A stretch of 64,000 bases of DNA, taken from positions 21,334,061 through 21,398,060 of the forward strand of contig NC_084804.1 of NCBI RefSeq assembly GCF_963583255.1. Direction: 5' to 3'. Shown piece after piece: positions 54,142 to 64,000 of this stretch. The position numbers and the translations under genes were made by a program. Each line of letters starts with the position of its first letter. The first letter of the stretch is position 1. Below the pieces are notes generated by a model. That model saw only the letters and a list, made by a program, of their open reading frames with translations. It searched no databases and was not told where the DNA came from. The DNA comes from Pyrus communis (Eukaryota > Streptophyta > Magnoliopsida > Rosales > Rosaceae).

Positions 54142-56499
54142 TGATAGGAGCATATTCATGCGACTTAAATGGCTTGTTCTCGTGCATTTACGTTATGTTT
54201 CTTTAGTTATTTTAGTCCTTTATGCTTCTTTTGTGTGTTTTCAGGTTCTAAGGGCAAAGTATGCAAAAGGATGCCTTTTGGAGCCTTTTGGAGCAAATTA
54301 GAGATTGGAATGGATATCATATGCTTGGAGCCAAGAGGATGGACGAAATTGAAGGATTCCTCCTCCATTGCAGCCACATGCACATTCAATCATTCACACC
54401 AAAACCTTGCACATGTTTTCCCATTTCATTATTCATTCACCTTGCAGCCACTCCACATGCATTTCTAGCTTTTCCTTTGCATTCCCCCTTTAATCAACAC
54501 ATGCATCCACTCACCAAGAAATCATTCATTCCACATGCACCCAAAACACCAACAGAAATCATCATTGCCGTGGGTACCTATCCCATTTCAGATTGTCATT
54601 CCACTTCATTGCACATGCATCTTCATAATTCAACACATGCATTCATTATTTATTTACTTTGCATCCTTTAATTTAATCACATGCACATTCAAACAAACAC
54701 AATCATTCCAGCCATACCTTGCATTTTCAGATTGTTCCTCCATCATTGCACCACAATGCAGCCACATGCACTTGTTCCTCTAACATTTCAGCCACTTGCA
54801 CTCCCATTCTCTCCCAAAACCGTGCACATGCCTTCTCCTTGCATTTCCAGCCATTCCACATGCTATTTCAGCCACATGCACTCATAATCATTCAACCAAC
54901 ATGTGCACATGCAACCTAGCTGTCATGTTCCCCCCATTTCACCTATAAATACTCATTCATTCACTCTTCCATATTCCAGAAATTCGTCAAAACCTCTCCA
55001 CACCCTTGCAGCAGCCACCAAAACACTTTTCTCCTCCATTGCAGCCACTCCAACCACTCCCCAAACCATTCACACCATCAAACTATCCTTAGACCTTGTG
55101 CTACAACGAAGAGGAAGAGAAGAGTGCCTAAACGTTCATACAATTCAAGTTTGAGTTGTTGGAATGTTTAGGTGTTTCTTTGATTTCAATGTTTAATTTC
55201 AATACTCTTTGTTTTGTACGTATGAGGAATGGAAGAGAAGAGTGCCTAAACGTTCATACAATTCAAGTTTGAGTTGTTGGAATGTTTAGGTGTTTCTTTG
55301 ATTCCAATGTTTAAATTCAACTAAACCCCCCTTGGCTAGGGGGGAATTCGAAATATATGTTTATGCTTGCATTTTGATTTGATTACTTCTAATTGCGTTT
55401 CATAAGTTGTGGATTCAATTTGTTTAACCGTTTGATTGATAACTTATTTATGTATGTTTATTGAGAATGCGCGCTTAATTTTCATGCATGAATATGACGC
55501 TAGAATATAAGTGAGTTTCACCTAATAGTTACGAACTTATATTCACAAGTAGTGGAGGTTGCTTATAAACAATCGCGTTAAACAAATTCTTGGCATAAGT
55601 TTCATGCAATCATAGTAACGAATGCCTCGTCAACACTTATAATTTTCATAGAGCGTAATGATTCTTGCTTGTACCTCTTCTATGCATTCATGTTGAGGAC
55701 TTGTGGGGAATGTTTTGAATTGTCGCATGCATCATCCAATTCAATAACGTTAGGAAGATTTGAAGGTTAATTAGTGCATCACGGTTAACTTGGGGTGTTG
55801 AGTATCATAGTTTATTGAAATGCAATTGGAAATCATTTTATTATGCAAGTATAACATGTATGGAGATGAACCCCTTAGCTAGCCTTCATTCCATTCAATT
55901 CTATCACACATTCACATTTACATTTTGCTTTTACTTACAATCTGTTCTTTTAGTTTAAATTCGTCAAAACCTAACCCCCCCCCCTTTACTTTCTTGTTCT
56001 TTAGTGTTTAGACTTTGTTTAGTTTATGTTTTAAAGTGTTTTGATTCAATTTATTTCCCAAAATTCGTCCAAATTCACCAAAGTGCTCAAAACTGCCCAG
56101 AAAGTGATTTTAAGGCTGTTTTGAGTGTTTTGGGTGATGTTTGAGTCTTTTGGTTTGTTTTAGTGTTTTAAAGTTTAGTTTTGCATTCTTTGAGTCTAGT
56201 ATAGTGTTTTATATTGTTATTTTACGTTTGAATCAAGCCATAATCCTAAATTCGTCCAACATTGGGGTTAAGGTCAGAAACTGCCTAGTTAGTGTTTTTA
56301 GGCAGTTTTGAGTCTTTTGAACTTGTTTTGAGTCCTTTGAGTCTTTGTGAACGTTTTTAACTTTGTTTTTATGTTTTTGAGTCAAATCCAAGTGATTAAC
56401 AATCCCTCCTAATCCCCGGTCCAGAACGATCCCTACTTATACTTATACTACAATTGACAAAAAGAGGGTTTAATTTGTATGCGTATAAATCACGCATCA
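54142..56499 (+). repeat. 3' LTR of young element
   Basis: 2358 bp. Differences from the 5' LTR that I noticed: C for T near 54977, T for G near 55899, and one C fewer in the C-run near 55975. Followed by GGCTC (56500-56504), after which the Athila gag resumes in sequence. Confidence 0.95.
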
Positions 56500-57757
56500 G
56501 GCTCTATCAAAGGCCATTTGCACCACCACAGCCTCACCCACCATCTGCCCAACCAAATTCAGGTTCGTTAATGGATAATGATAAAATTCTTCAAGTACTA
56601 ACTTCTTTGACGCAAGGCTTACAAAATCAAGCCAATGAGGTGGGCGAATTGAAGAATCAAATAGGGCAGATGGTAGAATTCATGAGATAATTCAGAGAAC
56701 AAGGCAAACTGCCTAGTTTAACCGTTGTCAATCCAAAGGGAAGCTTTGAAACCACTAAGGCTATCACATTAGTGGCAAGGAGATTGGAACCAAACCAAAA
56801 TCATCCAAACAAAGCCAAATAGAGGACAAAAAGCTGTTGCAAGAAGAAGATAAGGAGGATAGAGCCACAGCTAAGGAAGAACAACATTTGCCGTAACCCC
56901 TTAAGAATCCCACGCAATCTCACTTAAGTAAGGTTGGTTCGAATCAAATTCCTTCTAACCCTATTCCACCAAATGTGCCTTTTCCTCACAGGTTTATGCA
57001 ATCAAAGAAAGAAGGGAGTGAAAAAGATATCTTAGAAACATTCAGAAAGGTACAAGTTAATATCCCGATTCTTGATGCAATAAAGCAAGTTCCGAAGTAT
57101 GCTAAGTTTTTGAAGAAGCTTTGTACAACAAAGAAACGAATTCCGGAGAAGGAGGTCATACATGTAAGTGAAAATGTCTCTGTAGTTTTGCAAAGAAAGC
57201 TGCCACCTAAATGCAAAGATCCAGGTAGTTTCACTATCCCTTGTGTTATTTGTAATACAAGGTTTGAACATGTTATGCTAGATTTAGGTGCTTCCATTAA
57301 TGTCATGTCGTATTCCGTTTATGCGTCTATGAATCTAGGAGCGCTTAAAAATGATGGTGTCATTATTCAATTGGCTGATCGATCTAATGCATATCCAAAA
57401 AGAGTTTTGGAAGATGTTTTGGTGCAAGTAAGCCATTTGATATTTCCAGTAGATTTGTATGTGCTTGAGATGGAAGATTAAGCCCACTCTGCACTATTGC
57501 CAATCTTACGTGGACGACCTTTCATGAAAATAGCCCAAACCAAGATTGATGTGTCCAAGGAAGCGTTAACTATGGAGTTCGATGACGATATGATTAATTG
57601 TAATGTTTCTGAATCTGTTAAGTATCCTAATGATGTTCATTCTTGTTTTGCCATTAATGTGATTGAAAATATAGGGCAGAAATGTTCAGCACCTATCAAG
57701 AAGGATGTATTTAGAACCACCATTGAAAAGGGAATTGGAATGGATCACACGGGATAA
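56500..57757 (+). pseudogene. Gag tail and protease of second Athila element
   Basis: The gag tail restarts with LYQRPFAPPQPHPPSAQPNSG (matching FQRPFTPMQPQLPLAQPNSG at about 33552) and the short coiled coil (VGELKNQIGQMVEFM). Protease: NTRFEHVMLDLGASINVM, active site present, ending LRGRPFMKIAQTK. Stops at about 56690 and 57479 plus one small deletion near 56770 (an AGAAGTGG-type loss) break it. Confidence 0.8.
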
Positions 57758-57889
57758 CCACTGCCCTCAAAGCACCCAAGGCCGATAACACCACCTCTGA
57801 AATTGTTGACAGTGCTGCTACTTTTGAGTCTTCATTACAGTACATCGGTGAGCCATCTATTCTCATTCCAATTCCCATTTCAACTAATA

Positions 57890-58150
57890 GGTTACTACTT
57901 TTTTTGGTTCAAGTGTCCAATCGAATCCAAGCTAGTTGGAGCGTTTACATTGACTTTAGGAAGCTCAATGCCACAATCAGGAAGGATCACTATCCCTTTC
58001 CGTTCATAGATCCAATGCATGGAAGTTTTGAGGTGCATGTTGTGGAAGATGTACCCCTCCATGCTGTTGGTCCTAGTGAAGCTCAAATAGAGGTATTGTT
58101 CGGCTGGAAGACGTTAAAGAAAGCGCTTCTTGGGAGGCAGGCCACGTGTT
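57890..58150 (+). pseudogene. RT fragment fused to the post-pol region
   Basis: WSVYIDFRKLNATIRKDHYPFPFID is the RT block seen at 35430-35500, but at about 58010 it runs straight into MHGSFEVHVVEDVPLH and the KTLKKALLGRQ segment that normally lies after integrase. One deletion removed most of RT, RNase H and integrase. The chimeric frame is open from 57904 to 58362, probably by chance. Confidence 0.7.
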
Positions 58151-60012
58151 CAAATAAAGAGACTTTGGAATCTCCGGCTCCTACAACCAGATTTGCATTC
58201 TTTTACCCTTCTCTTTATTGTTTGTACTTTGCCATGATTGCCTTGTTTGCTAGTTGTTTCTTTGTGGCTTTCTTGATTGAGTCTATTTTTGAAACATTGG
58301 GGACAATGTTTGCTTTAAGTGTGGAGGGGGTAAACAGATTGCTTTTCATGACTTATCTTTGAATTACATCACCTATTACTTCCAATGTTGTTACACACTG
58401 TTTTTAAGTGTTTTTATTGTGTTTTAAAGACAAAATTCGAAAATTTTGAAATAAAAAATAAAAAAATTGAAAAAAATCGAAAATTTTTGAGAAAAATACC
58501 AAAAAGGGTCGTCTTTGTTGCTTGTGTGTGTTTTAGGGTACCTTCCAACACAATGATGAGGATTTGGTTTTTAATTGCATGACTGTTAAAGAAAGTTACA
58601 AACATGGGTGGAAGTTTGATATGCTCTTTGGTTAATACTTAGTTGTAGTTGTCAATTTCGAATTCACATGTAATCACAAAGGAAAAAAAAAAATCAGTTT
58701 TTGTAACATGCTTGAAAGAAGAAACTCAAACTAACGCTACAACTCTGTGAGACTTGAGCCTATACTTTGTTTGGAGAGTTATTAATCTGTGATATTCTTG
58801 TTTTCTAGGGTCGTTGCATGATCTCATTATTTCTTTGTTTGGTTGCTACTTAGAATGCTTTTTCATCATTTTAGTTCCAAATACTAGAACTCATGCCCAT
58901 TTCATTCAAAGCATAAAATTGATTGCATAGCAAATAACAAGATGAAGTTGTTTAGTGGCCACCAGAGCCAAAAAGCCTTATCCCTTGCATATGTATTGTA
59001 GGTTTAACCCCTTTGAGCCTTATTTAGCCTATTTTCTTTCTTACCTTGCATTATCCCTACCTAGCCTAGTATAGGAATATCCATACCCTTGTTCTTAAAG
59101 AATAGTGGAGCATGACTTATTGGGAATTCCTTTTGATCTACGAATTGTAGAAAAACAAGTGTGGGGGAAGAATTTGTTCTTTTGAATCCAATGAAGTAGT
59201 GTGTATGTTTCAAAGAAAAGAAAAAGAAACAGAAAAAAAAAAAAAAAAAAAAAGGTTGAAAAGAAGTGATGAGAATGAGTTCATAAGTGTTGGTTGTTGA
59301 AGAAGGGTCCAAAAATGTGAATCTGACCCTAAATGTTGTACGAATCTTCCCTTTGTGTTTTAAATTGGGTGCTACAATAAAAAGGTTGAATTCTAAGTGT
59401 TGATTTCATTACTTTGCTTACTATCACTTTAAGAACCTTTGTTTATCCTTAACGTCTATTTGTTAGCCAATACTTTAGCCCCATTACAACCCCTAGACTT
59501 CTATCTTGATTGTTATGTGTTTTAATTTGTGGAGTTTGAAATTGGTACGAGCATATGGAATCCCTGGTTCTCGCTTCTAAGTAGTGGCATTCCGTTCATG
59601 AGATCATATACATGTTTGTATTAATAATTCCAGAAAGTGCCTTCTTTGATATATGTGAGTGCTAGTCTACATGTTTACATCAATCTTCTCACATATACTT
59701 AGTATATGGAGTGTAGTTAGAAAATCTATTTGAAAATAGAGAGCATACCCTGTGAGGAATTGAGTGAATTCTCTAAGGCATGTTACTACATTCAAAATGT
59801 TGTTTTAATTGATTAAATGCGAGCTAGTGAGTGGTTACTGCGATTAAGTATATGCTCAAAAGTAAGGATGGCTAAAATCTATGTAAGTAGTGATTTTTAA
59901 CATGTCATGTTTCATTGGAAATCCCTAAGGCAGTTGTTGGAAGGTTTAGGTTTTGTTTTGTTTATTTTTTTTTTTTGCTAGGGGACTAGCAAAACCTAAG
60001 TGTGGGGGAATT
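58151..60012 (+). other. 3' non-coding region of second Athila element
   Basis: No gene. It contains three AAGTGTGG-type purine tracts at 58317, 59157 and 59998, almost evenly spaced (840 and 841 bp). The last borders the 3' LTR and is the polypurine tract. An A22 tract lies near 59233-59254. Confidence 0.75.
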
Positions 60013-61480
60013 TGATAGGAGCATATTTATGCGACTTTGTTAGCTTATTTTTTTGCATTTACTTAATTAGTTTCTATTTATTATAGTGATTTAAGCTATT
60101 TTCGTGTGTTTGTAGGTCCAATTGGCAAAGGTGATGAGAAAGGGCAAAATGGAGCAATTTGGAGCAGTTTTGGACTTGGGTTGGATAGCATGCGTGGGGA
60201 GCACTTGGGATGGACGTTTCTAGTGGTCAAATGAGGCTAGGAATGTGCTACAATCTGGAAGAATTATGATTGAGACTTGGAAGACAAGGAATCAAAAATT
60301 AAAGGGAAACCTTATCTAATCTTATCTTATCCATCCTTATCCTTAACAAACCTTATTTTATCTTATCCTATCCTAATCCTACTTTACCTTATCTCCAGCT
60401 GCAAGGGGGATTCCTTATCACATTAAACCACTTCCTATATGATTTAAGGAGTCTTAAAACAATGCAAACAACCTAATCCTTTTCTTCCACAAATTGGGTC
60501 GTGCCCCCTGCCTATAAATACTACCTATTGCCGTAACTTTCAAGGGGGGAGAGGAGAAAAATACAGAGAGTGCCGCAAGTTTCAGAGAAGAAAAGAGTGA
60601 TTTATGCTTGCAAGGAAGGAGAGGAGGAGGAGTGTCGTGCACCTACACCTAAGGATTGTGCCGAATCTGCCATTGGAGTGCTAGGGAATTCTAGAGTTCT
60701 TTATATTCTTATTTTAGTTTCGATTTTTATTTTAGATTGCTTTTCAACTATGAGAACATGTGTAACTAAAATTCTTTTTAGTTAGAGGTGAATTCGAAGC
60801 CATGATCATATGTTTTATATAAATTGATTACATCCAATTATTGTTTCATAAAACATGAATGCAATTTACTTATCTGTTTTATAGAAAACTTATTCTTGTA
60901 TGTTTATTAAGGGTGCACACTTAGTTTGCATGCAGGGATTTGATGCTAGAATATAAGGAAATTTCACCTAATCGTTATGAACTTATATTTACAAGTAGTA
61001 AAGGTCACTAGTCATGATTATGTTAAGTAAATTCTTGGCAGGAGTATCATACAATTAATAGTTATGAATGCCTTGTCAATGCTTATGATTTTCACAGAAC
61101 TTAATGATCTTTGATATGTATCTCTATCATGTTGTTCATACAGGGAACTTGATAAGAATAATTTGATTGCGTCGCTGAGTCCAATTCAATGAAATTAGGA
61201 AAATCTAAGAGTTAATTAGTGTTGTTCACGATTAATTTGGGGCATTGTCATTCATGGTTTATAGGAATAATAACTGGAAATCGATTTGTATGCATATGGT
61301 TCATGTGTGGAGAAGAATCCTCTAGCTAGCCTTTCACCCAATTTTCATCCAAATTCACTTCGTTTCTGCAATTTAGTTGTTTCAATGCAAAATTCGTCCA
61401 AAAACCCCCCTTAGTTCTTATTTGTGTTAGTTTTGCCTAGTTTACAGTTTTTCATTTGTGTGTTAGTTTCTACCACATCA
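60013..61480 (+). repeat. 3' LTR of second Athila element, internal deletion
   Basis: 1468 bp, TGATAGGAGCATATTT...CCACATCA. It is similar to 44802-46352 throughout, but jumps from GTTTACAGTTTTT to CATTTGTGTGTTAG (about 61453), losing about 100 bp of U5. TATA box CCTATAAATACTACC at about 60513. Followed by GCAAG. Confidence 0.92.
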
Positions 61481-62130
61481 GCAAGAGACATTGTTGATCC
61501 TACATTGCTCACCCCATAGATAGATGAAGAAAAAGATTGAACTCATAATCATAATTTTATCTCGATGCCGACATTAAAGATTCTTGTTGGCTTTAAAACC
61601 AATTTGCAGGAAAAATCAAGGAGTGGTCTTGAGACAAGAGATTCACACTAGACCTAAATCCTACAAAACCTAAACAATAGAACCACCAAGCCGCTGTTTT
61701 CAAATGGATGAACAACAAAACCAAGGGAGAATTCCAGACGCTGTGCAGGTAAAAAATTTTGACACAAGCCATGGGCTAGCGACGCTAACTTCATGTATGC
61801 CAAACCGTGGGCTCGTTGAGTTTGGAGCCCAAACTCCAAAGAGACAGAGGGCAGGTGTAGCTGTTAGGGATGATGGCAAATTAGGCATGGGCCCGCTTAC
61901 TTCACTGGCAAACATTCAAAAAGATTGGAATCCAGACCCAGGAAATTTGGGCCCACAATTGTAATTATTAAATTTAATTGCTTCTCAAGAGCAATTAGAT
62001 GATCCAAGTAACACATGCACAACTTTAATTGCATCAACTTGATACATGTTGGATTATTGACTTTAGAGCCACTGATCATATGACTTATGATCATACTTTA
62101 TTTAACTTTACAACACCACCACCATGGGAT
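61481..62130 (+). mobile_element. Second copia remnant, continued
   Basis: Resumes after GCAAG. No long frame. Near 62045-62090 it reads CWIIDFRATDHMT, a damaged copia protease box (normally DSGATDH). It is the other side of the copia DNA interrupted at 44801. At about 62130 it changes abruptly to the Tat antisense gene. Confidence 0.55.
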
Positions 62131-63465
62131 AGTAACTTTACTTCTTCCAATGGGAAGAAAAATGAGGCTACTAAATCTGAGCCTGTGGTGTCTGCCATGC
62201 CGAAAATGGCTAGTACAATTGCTGATAGGATTGCTCAACATAGAGGCTCTGTCATGCCTCCAGTGCCGAAGTTTATACCAAGACGTTCGTTATGAGCTAA
62301 GTCTGTTCACCTTTGGAAAGGCTTGCTACTATGAAGAATGATAAGGTGGACTCTGATGCTAAAACGACGCCAAGGCCCATTTCCCTTGCTGCTCAGACTG
62401 ATTCGCCTGCTTAGAAAGAGGAGATTGCTTGCGTGGGCAGTTGTGAGAAATCCACTAAGCCTGTTTCTAGGAAGGTTGTTGAGATTGTACGCTCTTAAAA
62501 CCAGATCTACTTGAAGGCATGGACGCGTGTGCTAAGTTTATTGATGGCATTAAAGGGGTTGTTTACCCAAGTTCAGTTGCAAAATATACGACTGAATATA
62601 GAAGGACTGCTCTGCTTGCTATTATGCATAAAACAACAATTTTGGCAACTGAGTCTATACTCCTTGACCAAGAGGATACCAAGGATGCCAATGAGGTGGC
62701 AAAGACTTTGGCAGTTGAAGCTTATTGCTCTATTGAGAAGATCAAGAGGTTGGAGTCTGAGCTCGTCTCTTTGAAAGGGTCTAATATCTCTGCCCTAACT
62801 TCTTTGTAGCTTGAGACCGTTTGCCAAAAGATCGTTGACATGAAGATTAGGCTTGACGCTTTCCAAGTTAAGTGTGAAAAAGCAAAGGAAGAGACTGGAT
62901 GTTACATACCTCAAATTCAAGATCTTGAGCGTGCCGTTTTTTAGATTCATTCTGCTGCTTACGCAAAGGCTGAAGAGATGATTGATGCTTATAATTAAGT
63001 GATCCACTTCAAGAAGATCGTTGATAGGCTTAAACCTCAAGTGTTGGAACTTCAAGGTGCATTAAAGATTAACGAGAGTCTGAAGAAAGAAATGGATGAA
63101 CTGTAACGAGTCCATGTTGGTCTGCTCGAGGAGAACGATGAGCTGATGGTAAGAAAGCTGGGCTCAAGGCTTCGCTTGTTCAGAATTAGGCCAATTCCTA
63201 CAAGCTGGGTTATGTAGATCATCTCTTTGGTAGGCAATCTAACTTTGAGTTTACTGGGAAAAGCTTCAAGACCTTCTCTATTTTTTCGGAACACTTACTT
63301 GCCCTTATTTTTAAGGCTTCCATTGGTGAAGTAGTCGAAGAAGTTGAGGCCCAAGCTGGGGCAGCCAGGGGTGAAACGTCGGATGATGCATCTGTTGAGA
63401 GAGTGGTTACTACTAAAGGTGTGGTGACCAAGTAGTCATGGGATGTCCAAGCTGCTAAAGAGTAG
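62131..63465 (+). pseudogene. Third copy of the Tat antisense gene, 5' truncated
   Basis: Begins at the block TSSNGKKNEATKS, just after where the outer copy carries its last VINL motif. It continues through MDACAKFIDGIKGVV (62519 onward) and the coiled coil (KIKRLESELVSLKGSNISALTSL). It ends in the same acidic tail as the other two copies (stop 63463-63465). Frameshifts near 62295 and 62495 and TAG/TAA at Gln positions (62807, 62997, 63104) inactivate it. The N-terminal PF04195-like part is missing. Confidence 0.75.
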
Positions 63466-63579
63466 TCTTCTAGGTAACCTTTAGGATTTTCTTTGGTTTC
63501 CTTGTTTTTTGTTTTGCTTGAATTCATTTGGCCTTTGCTATTTGTTTATCAATTTTGCTACAAAATTTAATAAACTTGT
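63466..63579 (+). other. Short trailer of third antisense gene copy
   Basis: Matches 13669-13793 of the inner Tat element up to AATAAACTTGTT, then joins LTR sequence. The whole gag-pol between these points is absent. Confidence 0.6.
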
Positions 63580-64000
63580 TGAGAGAGAAAGTGTTTAAAG
63601 AAATTTGAAGAATTTCAGAAGAGAATTGGACTGAGGTTTTGGAGAAAATGAGGGGCTATATATAGAGGTGTGGCCGGCCCTATTAGGAGAATTGGGACCA
63701 GCCACATTTGGTTGTTTTGTGGGATTAATTGCAAGAAATTATGGATATAATATCTTGCAATTACTTTAGGCAATTAATCAATTAATTATATAATTAACTA
63801 ATTAATTTAGGTAATTAATCCCAATTTGAAAAGAATAATTGGGAGTTACCTTGCGGTGAAGATTTGATGAGAAGTGATGAGAGGGTTTAAAAGAATACCA
63901 TAACACGTGGGAGTCCCGGTGCGCCTCATGGGTAATTTTGCTTTTTTTATGCAAAAAAGTCTACATGTCGCCTCCATAGTTTTCTTGATTATTTTTGGCT
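63580..64000 (-). repeat. Partial Tat LTR, cut by the window end
   Basis: Matches the inner LTRs from GAAAAGTGTTTAGAGAA (about 10578 in the inner copy) to TTTTTGGCT, where the window ends five bases short of the expected CCACA. It lacks the first about 165 bp of the LTR. It contains TATATATAGAGGTGTGGCC near 63657, the TATA region of this LTR family in some orientation. Confidence 0.75.

Larger units (their letters stand above)
47640..56499 (+). mobile_element. Young non-autonomous Athila-like LTR element with an antisense gene
   Basis: 8.86 kb with a perfect GGCTC duplication (47635-47639 and 56500-56504). The LTRs (47640-49998, 2359 bp; 54142-56499, 2358 bp) differ, as far as I could see, by two substitutions and one C in a C-run, so the insertion is very recent. 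The internal part has a perfect tRNA-Asp primer site, a 14-codon gag stub, an A27 tract, one intact 233-codon frame on the opposite strand, non-coding DNA, and the standard Athila 3' region with its polypurine tract. No protease, RT or integrase. Ends and signals match Athila elements, which could supply proteins in trans. Confidence 0.93.
44802..61480 (+). mobile_element. Second Athila element, pol deleted, hosting a nested element
   Basis: Flanked by GCAAG (44797-44801 and 61481-61485). 5' LTR 44802-46352, primer site 46358-46375, gag from 46473, then the nested insertion at 47640-56499, then gag tail and protease (56500-57757). A short RT fragment (about 57905-58010) is fused directly to the 3' region. 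Polypurine tract at 59998 and 3' LTR 60013-61480. RNase H, integrase and nearly all RT are gone, so it depends on other copies. Confidence 0.92.

Noticed and set aside
57904..58362. 152-codon frame as an intact gene
   Set aside because: It is a chance open frame through a deletion joint between an RT fragment and the non-coding Athila 3' region.
61704..61964. 86-codon frame as a host gene exon
   Set aside because: No recognisable domain or splice signals, and it lies between copia fragments. More likely part of the copia remnant or random.

Overview
This window is plant nuclear DNA made almost entirely of nested LTR retrotransposons. I found no host gene, tRNA, rRNA or CRISPR array. The Ty3/gypsy Tat and Athila lineages, a Ty1/copia element, a hAT-like transposon and plant-type splice sites point to a flowering plant. 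A woody eudicot such as a rosaceous tree is my guess from general resemblance only.

Layout. (1) 1-914 and 27414-28234 are the two halves of one AT-rich, CAC-rich intergenic locus. They are split by a minus-strand Tat-like Ty3/gypsy element (outer, 915-27413). A second Tat element (inner, 10409-25370, target duplication GTAGT) sits inside the outer gag. The inner element holds two solo LTRs of Athila-type elements: 19103-21265 (duplication ATAGG) and 22376-24108 (GTTGC). Both Tat elements carry an extra plus-strand gene, antisense to gag-pol, between the end of pol and the 3' LTR. It shows two introns and a long coiled-coil region. (2) 28235-39947 is an Athila element on the plus strand, with a solo LTR (31012-33174, GAGAG) inside gag and a 3' LTR cut short. 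(3) 39948-44339 is a decayed Ty1/copia element fused to that broken LTR. (4) 44389-44801 and 61481-62130 are a second copia remnant, split by an Athila element (44802-61480, GCAAG). The gag of that Athila element is split by a very young non-autonomous element (47640-56499, GGCTC). The young element has nearly identical 2.36-kb LTRs, no pol, and one intact antisense coiled-coil reading frame. (5) 62131-64000 is a third Tat copy, reduced to its antisense gene and part of an LTR.

How the parts relate. Most gag-pol frames are broken, often by stops where the sister copy has CAG or CAA. The intact or most intriguing items are the accessory parts. These are the antisense genes, including one with tandem SUMO-interaction-like VIDLT motifs, LTR promoters packed with CATGCA (RY) motifs just upstream of a TATA box, evenly spaced polypurine-like tracts, and tandem repeats born inside gag and the 3' untranslated region. 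Coordinates of LTRs with target duplications should be good to one or two bases. Boundaries of decayed domains are approximate.
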